The notes under the pieces: generated by a model | Seen by the model: the letters and a program-made list of their open reading frames with translations, nothing else | Told to the model about the DNA's origin: nothing | Databases searched by the model: none | From: SpSt-28 sp036824555 | GTDB lineage: Archaea; Aenigmatarchaeota; Aenigmatarchaeia; CG10238-14; SpSt-28 | DNA: 38,839 bases | Direction of reading: 5' to 3' | Assembly (NCBI GenBank): GCA_036824555.1 | Contig: DAISZX010000002.1 | Location: 1-38,839 of the forward strand | In this document: positions 33,415 to 38,839 of the stretch, in pieces | Layout of the letters: each line of letters starts with the position of its first letter | Numbering within the stretch: position 1 is the stretch's first letter | Position numbers and translations under genes: made by a program

Positions 33415-34518
33415 CTAAACACCTTTTAATTTAATCATTTCTTTCCTTTTATCCCATCGTATTTCCCTCTCTTTTATTATTTCCCTTTCCACTTTCTCTC
33501 TTAAGCTCCTAACAACACTAGCAATATCAAAAGCTTGTGATTTCGCAATCAAAACTTTTTCCTTTATATATACTTTTATTCTTCCAAAGTATTTTTCTCT
33601 TACACCAACTTTTTCAATTTGGATAGCTATTTTTTGAACACCGAATTTTCTCCATTTTTCTGCTACTTTCTCAAAAAATTCTAGAATCTCTTTACCATCT
33701 TCTACTCCAGATATTACTATTGGTATTTTTTCCTCTGAAACTAAAAGTTCTAGAACGTCTCTAGCTTTTACAATTCCTATTGGCTTATTTTTTTCTGTAA
33801 TAACGACTTCTTCGCCATTCTGCAATAATTTTATCACTTCATTCAATTTTTCATTAGCACTCGCTACATTAGGAAAGAAAGAGAAAATTTTGGCAGGATT
33901 ATTCAAAATGTTCTTTTTCTCCTTAGCTGACCTTAGAGACTCTATTCTCTCCTTTTTTTGATAGAGAAACTTTGCTACGGAGAAAAGATTTATACATCCA
34001 GAAATCTCCTCCTTCCAATTTATTAGCGGCACAGAACTTATATTGTTCTTTTCCATTATTCTTAAAATAGTTCTCAACTTTTCGTTTTCAGAAGCAGTAA
34101 TAACTTTGTTCATAACCTCCTTAGCTTCAATTTCTCTAAATTCTTTCATCTCAACTCTAAAAATTACATCAGATTCGCTAAGAATTCCAACTAATCTACC
34201 ATTCTCGATTACTGGTAAAGCTCTTAACCCACTACTTACCAACATTTTGATTGCTTCACTGATGTCCATCTTTCCTCTTAATTCGGGGCTTTTCTTTATA
34301 AAATTTTCGACCCTAGTTTTAGTGGGGTCTCCCCTAAATTTAATCAGGTCTTTCAAAAATATCATCCCTTCATAGCTTTCATTAACGATAGGAATTTGGT
34401 GAAACCTTTTTTCTACCATCAGAAGAATTGCTTTAGAAACAGTGTCTTCTTTTTTAAGAGTATAAACATTTTTTGTCATTACATTTTCAACCTTCATTTT
34501 TCTTATATCGATTTCCAT
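33415..34518 (-). CDS. Four CBS domains fused to an HPF-like domain
   Basis: 367 residues. Four CBS motifs fill about 10-60, 68-120, 132-185 and 207-260 (for example KVENVMTKNVYTLKKEDTVS, LRALPVIENGRLVGILSESD, KPIGIVKARDVLELL). The remaining 264-352 follows the beta-alpha-beta-beta-beta-alpha order of hibernation promoting factor: IPIVISGVEDGKEI, helix FFEKVAEKWRKF, VQKIAIQIEKV, RIKVYIKEKVLIAKS, then the AFDIASVVRSLREKVERE helix where HPF reads A-x-D-x-Y-x-A-I-D-x-x-x-D-K-L-E. CBS pairs usually bind adenine nucleotides, so nucleotide-gated ribosome binding is a plausible inference. The flanking DRG-like GTPase and rhomboid genes are 1 and 0 bp away. Confidence 0.75.
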   Translation of the reverse strand: MEIDIRKMKVENVMTKNVYTLKKEDTVSKAILLMVEKRFHQIPIVNESYEGMIFLKDLIKFRGDPTKTRVENFIKKSPELRGKMDISEAIKMLVSSGLRALPVIENGRLVGILSESDVIFRVEMKEFREIEAKEVMNKVITASENEKLRTILRIMEKNNISSVPLINWKEEISGCINLFSVAKFLYQKKERIESLRSAKEKKNILNNPAKIFSFFPNVASANEKLNEVIKLLQNGEEVVITEKNKPIGIVKARDVLELLVSEEKIPIVISGVEDGKEILEFFEKVAEKWRKFGVQKIAIQIEKVGVREKYFGRIKVYIKEKVLIAKSQAFDIASVVRSLREKVEREIIKEREIRWDKRKEMIKLKGV

Positions 34519-34519
34519 A

Positions 34520-35359
34520 TTAAAAATGAAGCTCCACTACATCTTCATCTTTAAGTCTATACTCCAACCCAACCCTTCTTCCGGAAAATTCGGTTTTATC
34601 GAATATTCTAGCAAACTTAAAAGTTTTCAACCAATTCGAATTTAATTTCTCTATTAAATTCTTAACCGTAGCACCTTCCTTAAGGACAACAGCTCTCTTC
34701 TCGATTTCTTTGCCTGGAGGTTTCATGAATACTCTAACTATTCCAACCTTTTTTATTATCTCATCTAGCATTTTCGAAGTATTTTGAGTAAAAGAATCGA
34801 TACTACTATCATTTTTTATGATGACCCTTGGTTTTCCTTCAAGTTTGTTTTCCTTTAAAATCATTTCTAAATCATCTAATTCATTTTCGCTTCTTACTAA
34901 CAATAAAAGTAGGTCAGAAGAATGACAAATGCTCAGATGTTCTTTCAAGAAGAAAGATGGAATTTCGACAAATTGAATGTAGATTCCTTTATAAAAACAT
35001 ACTCCTGTAGTCGGTTCTTTTGTTGTATATGGCTTGCTGCTTATTTCTACATTAGCGTTTGTTAATGCTCTTAATAAAGTGCTCTTACCAACTTGGGTAA
35101 AACCAAGAATAGAAACCAGTATGTCACCATTTTTCTCGATGGTTTTTGCTGTCTTTTTAGATTTCCTGCTTTTTCTTTCCAATGTTTCTTCTAATTTAGA
35201 TAGTCTTCTTCTCAGTTCTGCCAAAAGATTTTCCGTTCCTTTGTGTTTCGGTGTAATCTTAATTAGTTCCTCTAAGAGCTCTATTTTTCTTTTTAAGTCT
35301 TTCTCCTCCCTAACCTTTTCTTCTAACACATACCATTCTCTGGGCAAATTTGCCGGCAT
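34520..35359 (-). CDS. DRG/Obg-like GTPase with degenerate G motifs
   Basis: 279 residues. The N-terminus NLPREWYVLEEKVREEKDL and KITPKHKGTENLLAELRRRL are family markers of archaeal DRG-like GTPases, followed by G1 GFTQVGKS (86-93) and the G2-like PYTTKEPTTG. G3 is EIPS (132-135... VEIPSFF) instead of DxPG, and the expected NKxD is KNDSS, so the GTP site looks impaired. A C-terminal TGS domain ends RLKDEDVVELHF. It may bind nucleotide weakly or act as a pseudo-GTPase on ribosomes. It opens the operon with the CBS-HPF and rhomboid genes. Confidence 0.8.
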   Translation of the reverse strand: MPANLPREWYVLEEKVREEKDLKRKIELLEELIKITPKHKGTENLLAELRRRLSKLEETLERKSRKSKKTAKTIEKNGDILVSILGFTQVGKSTLLRALTNANVEISSKPYTTKEPTTGVCFYKGIYIQFVEIPSFFLKEHLSICHSSDLLLLLVRSENELDDLEMILKENKLEGKPRVIIKNDSSIDSFTQNTSKMLDEIIKKVGIVRVFMKPPGKEIEKRAVVLKEGATVKNLIEKLNSNWLKTFKFARIFDKTEFSGRRVGLEYRLKDEDVVELHF

Positions 35360-35450
35360 CTGAAAATTTCAAAGATTTTCAATAAATTTTTTTAGAAGAC
35401 AGATTCAAGCATTAATCTTCTGAAAAAATTGTGGGGTGGGATAGCGGGGG

Positions 35451-35481
35451 ATCCCCGAAGGCAAGCCTATACTTACCTCCT
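35451..35481 (-). other. Initiator tRNA intron 2 (31 nt, position 64/65)
   Basis: The intron forms its own hairpin: AGGTAAG pairs with CTTGCCT (one G:U), extendable by GG with TC. Three-base bulges AAA and ATC flank the helix, and the central 4-bp step (exon ATCC against intron GGGG) has two G:C, one G:U and one mismatch. Cutting after the second base of each bulge restores CCAAC and the acceptor strand CCCCGCT. Confidence 0.7.
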
Positions 35482-35537
35482 TTGGATTTGAACCAACGAC
35501 CTCCGGGTTATGAGCCCGGCGAGCACTCCAGGCTGCT

Positions 35538-35556
35538 TTGGGCGAGCCGATGCTCT
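35538..35556 (-). other. Initiator tRNA intron 1 (19 nt, D arm, position 10/11)
   Basis: The minus-strand intron is AGAGCATCGGCTCGCCCAA. GAGC and GCTC form an inner stem; GGGT of the exon pairs with GCCC of the intron (one G:U) as the 4-bp helix; bulges are AGA and AAA. Because of the short repeated AG the boundary could slide by one or two bases without changing the product, but the bulge geometry selects this position. Confidence 0.7.
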
Positions 35557-35651
35557 CTACCCCGCTTCAACTTTTCTCATCCCACCCCATTTCCCAGCCT
35601 GGAGTATTTAATTTTTTCTCTTTTGCTATTAAAACTTTTTCTTAAAATGGC

Positions 35652-36656
35652 TCAAAATATTTTATAAATAATGCCAAACCTTTTCTCCCTTCCTATGATT
35701 TTAATTAATCCCTTTTTCATCATTCTTTCTATTGTTCTATAAAATTCACTTTTACTAATACTATCGAATTTTTTTAACTCTTCGAAGACCTTCTTCGTGG
35801 TTTTTGGTTCATTTAGTATCTCTAGAATTTTCTTCTCTTCTTCATTTAACATCTTCATTATTTCCTCTTCTTTTGGATTAACATCTTCTTTTATAACCTT
35901 CTTCACATCTTCTACTCTAACCTTTTCTTTGGCAATTCTTCCGGCTTTCAATAGTATTTGCAGCGCAACTCTTACATCGCCCCTTTCCACAGCTTTAGCA
36001 GCTACAAGAGCAGAAACTCCCTCTTCATACGCCGTAAAAGCTTCTTTCATTCTTTGCTCGACTATGTCTTTCATCTCCAAAAAGCTGTATGGTTTAAATT
36101 CTATTTCTTCCAAATTCAGACTACTCTTTATTCTTTCATCCACGTTTCTGAACGCATATTTGTCGTTTGAAATAAAAATTAAACCAATTTTTTGTGTAGT
36201 GTAACTCTCTATTCTAAGCAAGTCATACAGAACAGATTGATCATTTTTTATCAGCTGATCAATTTCATCTAAAACGATAATCAAATTCAATTTATCGTTT
36301 TCCATTTTTTGTACAATTCTACTAAATATTTCGTCCTTGGCCCATCCCCTTCTCGAGATAAAGGCTCCCATGGCTATTCCGATTTCTGAAAGAACGGCAA
36401 ATGAAGTGTTGTACTGCCAACAATTTATGTAAACGTTTTTTATTCCAGAATATTTCTCAAACTCTCTTAAGACAAATTTAGCTACTGCCGTTTTACCAAC
36501 CCCTGGAGGACCATAAATGAAAATGTTTGCAGGTTTGCTATTTCTTAGCAATAGGGAAAGATTCTCTGATATTAGCTTAATTTGCCCTTCTCTATGTGGT
36601 AAGTTTAAAGGCAAATATTCCGGATACAAAACTTCCTCTCTCTTAAAAACGCTCAT
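35652..36656 (-). CDS. cdc6: Orc1/Cdc6 replication initiator
   Basis: 334 residues, shorter than the usual 380-420. It marks replication origins and loads MCM. The AAA+ core has Walker A YGPPGVGKTAVAK (Lys55), Walker B LIIVLDEIDQL and sensor-1 text GLIFISNDKYAF, followed by a lid with GDVRVALQILLKAGRIA. The C-terminal winged helix (about 265-334, ending KRFGIIYKIF) is compact. The spacer to the upstream lysS stop is only 28 bp, so no origin lies directly upstream. The initiator tRNA gene lies 85 bp downstream of its stop. Confidence 0.94.
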   Translation of the reverse strand: MSVFKREEVLYPEYLPLNLPHREGQIKLISENLSLLLRNSKPANIFIYGPPGVGKTAVAKFVLREFEKYSGIKNVYINCWQYNTSFAVLSEIGIAMGAFISRRGWAKDEIFSRIVQKMENDKLNLIIVLDEIDQLIKNDQSVLYDLLRIESYTTQKIGLIFISNDKYAFRNVDERIKSSLNLEEIEFKPYSFLEMKDIVEQRMKEAFTAYEEGVSALVAAKAVERGDVRVALQILLKAGRIAKEKVRVEDVKKVIKEDVNPKEEEIMKMLNEEEKKILEILNEPKTTKKVFEELKKFDSISKSEFYRTIERMMKKGLIKIIGREKRFGIIYKIF

Positions 36657-36684
36657 AAATCTTATTCAAGATTTTAGTTTAAAC

Positions 36685-38160
36685 CTATTTTTCTGGCCTT
36701 AAAGTTGGAAATGCAATAACTTCTCTTATTGATTGAACGTTTGTTAAAATCATCGTTAATCTATCTATACCTATTCCCAATCCTCCAGTTGGAGGCATCC
36801 CATATTCTAGTGCCCTAATAAAATCTTCATCCATTTCATGGTATTCTAATCCAGCACCCCTTCTTTTAGCTTGCTCTAAGAATCTTTCTCTTTGATCTAT
36901 CGGATCATTCAATTCAGAAAAGGCATTTGCAATTTCCATGCCAGCGATGAATCCTTCAAATCTTTCTACAAAATTCGGATTGTCTTTCTTCTTCTTTGCA
37001 AGGGGAGAAATTTCTATTGGGTATTCATAAACGAATGTTGGTTGGATTAATTTTGGCTGTACAAGCTCTTCAAAAAACAAGTTTATCAAATCTCCCCTGC
37101 TAAAGTTTTCATTGACTTCTAATTTTTTCTCTTTTGCTATTTTAATCAGCTCTTCTCTGCTTAAATTTTCCACATCAATTCCTTTTTCTTTAATAGCATC
37201 AATCATTCTAATTCTTTTCCAAGGCGGCTTTAGATTTATTTTATGTCCTGCATACTCTATTTCAAGCTTTCCAACGGCCTTTTCAGCAATATAAGCAATC
37301 ATCTCTTCAGTTAATTTCATTATATCGTTGTAATCAGCATAGGCCCAATAACATTCCATCATAGTAAATTCTGGATTATGTTTTGTATCTATTCCCTCAT
37401 TCCTAAAATCTCTTCCAATTTCATAAACTTTTTCTATACCACCAACAATCAATCTCTTCAAATAAAGTTCATCAGAAATTCTCAAATACAAATCCATATC
37501 CAACGCATTGTGATGCGTAATAAATGGTCTTGCGAATGCTCCACCATATATTGGTTGCAAAATTGGAGTTTCTATCTCAATAAAGCCTTTGTTTTCTAAA
37601 AACTCTCTCATAGCCTTAACTATTTTTGCTCTTGTTAACAAAATTTCTCTTGCTCTTGGATTAACAATCAGGTCAACATACCTCATCCTATATCTCAAAT
37701 CCTCATCTTTCAATCCATACCATTTAGAGGGTAATGGTCTTAATGATTTCGCTAGTATTTGAAAATCCTCAACCCAAATCGTCAATTCTCCTTTCATCGT
37801 CTTGAATGGGAATCCTTTTAACCCAATTATATCTCCAATATCAACGTACTTTTTAAAAATTTGGTATTTTTCTTTAAGTGTAGATTCATCTAACCAAACT
37901 TGAAGTTTTTCCCCATCGAATAAATCAGCAAAGCTTGCCTTACCGTGTTCTCTAATTGCTAAAATTCTTCCAGCAGTGGAGATTTTTTCGCTTTCAATTC
38001 TCTCTCCAGCTTTCAATCTTTCGCTAAACCTTTCTTTAATCTCTTTCAAGGTTTCTTTTTTATCGTATTTTGTTATGGCAAATGGATCTAAACCTAGTTT
38101 TCTCAAATCTTCTAATTTTCTCAATCTTTCCGCTCTTATTTGCTCAAGCGTTTTTTCCAT
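36685..38160 (-). CDS. lysS: Lysyl-tRNA synthetase, class II
   Basis: 491 residues. It charges tRNA-Lys. The N-terminal OB-fold anticodon-binding domain (about 55-145) has STAGRILAIREHGKASFADL. The class II catalytic core shows motif 1 near FIEIETPILQPIYGGAFARP, motif 2 FRNEGIDTKHNPEFTMMECY and motif 3 GLGIGIDRLTMIL. Many archaea use a class I LysRS instead; this is the bacterial/eukaryotic class II form, which is known in some archaeal lineages. The ATG is 25 nt from the centre of a palindromic TATA element shared with the divergent aIF2-gamma gene, so the mRNA is probably leaderless. Confidence 0.95.
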   Translation of the reverse strand: MEKTLEQIRAERLRKLEDLRKLGLDPFAITKYDKKETLKEIKERFSERLKAGERIESEKISTAGRILAIREHGKASFADLFDGEKLQVWLDESTLKEKYQIFKKYVDIGDIIGLKGFPFKTMKGELTIWVEDFQILAKSLRPLPSKWYGLKDEDLRYRMRYVDLIVNPRAREILLTRAKIVKAMREFLENKGFIEIETPILQPIYGGAFARPFITHHNALDMDLYLRISDELYLKRLIVGGIEKVYEIGRDFRNEGIDTKHNPEFTMMECYWAYADYNDIMKLTEEMIAYIAEKAVGKLEIEYAGHKINLKPPWKRIRMIDAIKEKGIDVENLSREELIKIAKEKKLEVNENFSRGDLINLFFEELVQPKLIQPTFVYEYPIEISPLAKKKKDNPNFVERFEGFIAGMEIANAFSELNDPIDQRERFLEQAKRRGAGLEYHEMDEDFIRALEYGMPPTGGLGIGIDRLTMILTNVQSIREVIAFPTLRPEK

Positions 38161-38175
38161 TAAGGTTATTTTTTA

Positions 38176-38194
38176 CTAAAGTTTAAAACTTTAG
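38176..38194. promoter_or_regulatory. Palindromic bidirectional TATA element (lysS / aIF2-gamma)
   Basis: The 50-bp spacer between the divergent ATGs has a 19-base near-palindrome, CTAAAGTTTAAAACTTTAG, in its middle. Its centre (38185) is 25 nt from the lysS ATG and 26 nt from the aIF2-gamma ATG, so one element can position leaderless transcripts in both directions. Confidence 0.65.
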
Positions 38195-38210
38195 ATTTTG
38201 ATTATTTAAG

Positions 38211-38839
38211 ATGGATAAAGAATTACCAGAAGTTAATATAGGGGTATTAGGTCATGTAAGTCATGGAAAAACAATTTTAACGGAAGCTCTAACGGGAAAA
38301 TTAACTTTACAGCATTCTGAAGAGCTAAAGAGAGGAATAACTATAAAACTCGGTTATGCTGACGCTACAATTTATAAGTGTCCTCAATGTGGAAGGTACT
38401 CTAATAGCAAGAAATGCCCTTTTTGTTTTGCCGATACAGAAATTCAAAGAACAGTTAGTTTTGTTGATTCCCCTGGCCACGAGATTTTAACAGCTACTGT
38501 TTTGACTGGTGCTGGTGTTATAGATGGAGCATTGCTTGTTATTGCTGCTAATGAAAAATGCCCTCAACCTCAAACAGTTGAACATTTGAAAGCTCTGGAA
38601 ATAGTTGGCATTGATAAAATTGTTATTGTACAAACGAAAATAGATACAGTAACAAAAGAGCAAGCTTTGAAAAACTATCAAGAGATTAAAGAATTTGTTA
38701 AAGGAACGATAGCGGAAAATGCCCCTGTGATACCAGTTTCGTCAACTCAGAAAGTCAATATTGATAAGGTATTCGAAGCTATAGAGAGATATATACCAAC
38801 TCCAAAAAGGGATGAGAGTAAAAATCCAAAATTCTTGGT
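38211..38839 (+). CDS. eif2g: Translation initiation factor aIF2 gamma, 3' end outside window
   Basis: The first 209 residues are present; the window ends inside the gene. aIF2-gamma carries initiator Met-tRNA to the small subunit. Visible are G1 GHVSHGKT (usually GHVDHGKT), the zinc ribbon CPQC...CPFC (Cys57, 60, 69, 72) in its usual place, and G3 DSPGHE. G4, normally NKxD/E, reads TKID (142-145), with Asn replaced by Thr. The later VKGTIAENAPVIPVSS matches the family. It begins on the other side of the bidirectional element shared with lysS. Confidence 0.93.
   Translation, partial: MDKELPEVNIGVLGHVSHGKTILTEALTGKLTLQHSEELKRGITIKLGYADATIYKCPQCGRYSNSKKCPFCFADTEIQRTVSFVDSPGHEILTATVLTGAGVIDGALLVIAANEKCPQPQTVEHLKALEIVGIDKIVIVQTKIDTVTKEQALKNYQEIKEFVKGTIAENAPVIPVSSTQKVNIDKVFEAIERYIPTPKRDESKNPKFL

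Larger units (their letters stand above)
35442..35566 (-). tRNA. Initiator tRNA-Met(CAU) with two introns
   Basis: Minus strand, 125 nt. Acceptor AGCGGGG pairs with CCCCGCT (A1:U72), discriminator A; anticodon arm CCGGG-CTCATAA-CCCGG has three G:C pairs next to the loop, an initiator hallmark. The D arm only forms after removing 19 nt (35538-35556), giving GAGC-AGCCTGGAGT-GCTC; the T arm GTTGG-TTCAAAT-CCAA completes its fifth pair with C65 only after removing 31 nt (35451-35481). Both introns fit bulge-helix-bulge geometry cut after the second base of each bulge, as in the tRNA-Ile gene. Mature length is 75 nt. Intron sites are at 10/11 and 64/65, both noncanonical. Confidence 0.85.
35432..35589 (-). 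repeat. 11-bp leader/trailer inverted repeat around initiator tRNA
   Basis: TGGGGTGGGAT at 35432-35442 and its exact reverse complement at 35579-35589 bracket the initiator tRNA. In the minus-strand transcript the leader arm lies 12 nt before the mature 5' end, while the trailer arm begins at the discriminator base itself. Together with the acceptor stem this makes one long helix with a 12-nt bulge on the 5' side, where RNase P would cut. Confidence 0.75.

Noticed and set aside
35431..35667. Plus-strand ORF of 78 codons over the initiator tRNA
   Set aside because: It consists mostly of tRNA sequence and its flanks, with no protein-like pattern.
36657..36684. Replication origin beside cdc6
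   Set aside because: Only 28 bp separate cdc6 from lysS, and the downstream spacer holds no repeated origin-recognition boxes.
1..38839. CRISPR array, insertion sequence or prophage
   Set aside because: No regularly spaced repeats, transposase or phage genes are present. The content is housekeeping and pilus genes.

Overview
The window is a gene-dense, AT-rich stretch of an archaeal genome. Archaeal information-processing genes dominate: TBP, MCM, PCNA, Orc1/Cdc6, RNA polymerase subunit L, MBF1, archaeal-type AlaRS, GatD/GatE, thermosome, aIF2-gamma, and ribosomal proteins L3, L4, L23 and L2. Intergenic gaps are mostly under 100 bp, AGA/AGG and ATA codons are common, several synthetases and partners are shortened, and two of the three tRNA genes carry introns. 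This fits a reduced, possibly thermophilic, DPANN-like archaeon. The assignment is inference; no rRNA gene is present to test it.

Layout. 1-3.6 kb: a small coiled-coil protein, a Yip1-like membrane protein, a YchF-like GTPase, a membrane-anchored protein, an intron-containing tRNA-Ile(UAU) and a biotin/lipoyl-domain protein. 3.6-6.1 kb: an AlaRS without the usual C-terminal domain, followed by an overlapping 50-codon ORF that resembles its last helices. 6.1-9.2 kb: PAC2-family protein and DUF1512 protein (minus), then a membrane-anchored protein and a NYN-domain protein (plus). 9.2-12 kb: GatD-GatE; GatE lacks the AspRS-like insertion. 12-15.9 kb: a partial protein, a 100-N assembly gap, MCM, TBP and a PD-(D/E)xK nuclease. 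15.9-17.7 kb: RNase HII, a small membrane protein and a metallophosphoesterase. 17.7-20.4 kb: L3-L4-L23-L2 (minus). 20.5-23.9 kb: HIT protein, a 38-residue zinc finger, PCNA, a small OB-fold protein and the thermosome.

24-30.9 kb is a coherent type IV pilus-like operon: a coiled-coil protein, two pilin-like proteins, a secretion ATPase, two FlaJ/TadC-type membrane proteins (the second with a four-cysteine cluster) and two further class III-signal proteins. 30.9-38.8 kb holds RpoL, MBF1, a methyltransferase, tRNA-Ser(GCU), a PRC-barrel protein, a rhomboid, a CBS protein with an HPF-like tail, a degenerate DRG-like GTPase, an initiator tRNA with two introns, Orc1/Cdc6, class II LysRS and the 5' part of aIF2-gamma.

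The most unusual features are the tRNA genes. The initiator tRNA-Met appears to carry a 19-nt D-arm intron and a 31-nt intron at the T-arm/acceptor junction, and an 11-bp leader/trailer helix brackets it. tRNA-Ile has an 18-nt intron whose removal gives anticodon UAU. Divergent gene pairs share one palindromic A/T element centred about 25-28 nt from both start codons, implying leaderless transcripts from a single bidirectional promoter. No CRISPR array, insertion sequence or rRNA was seen, and no gene-free stretch exceeds 300 bp.
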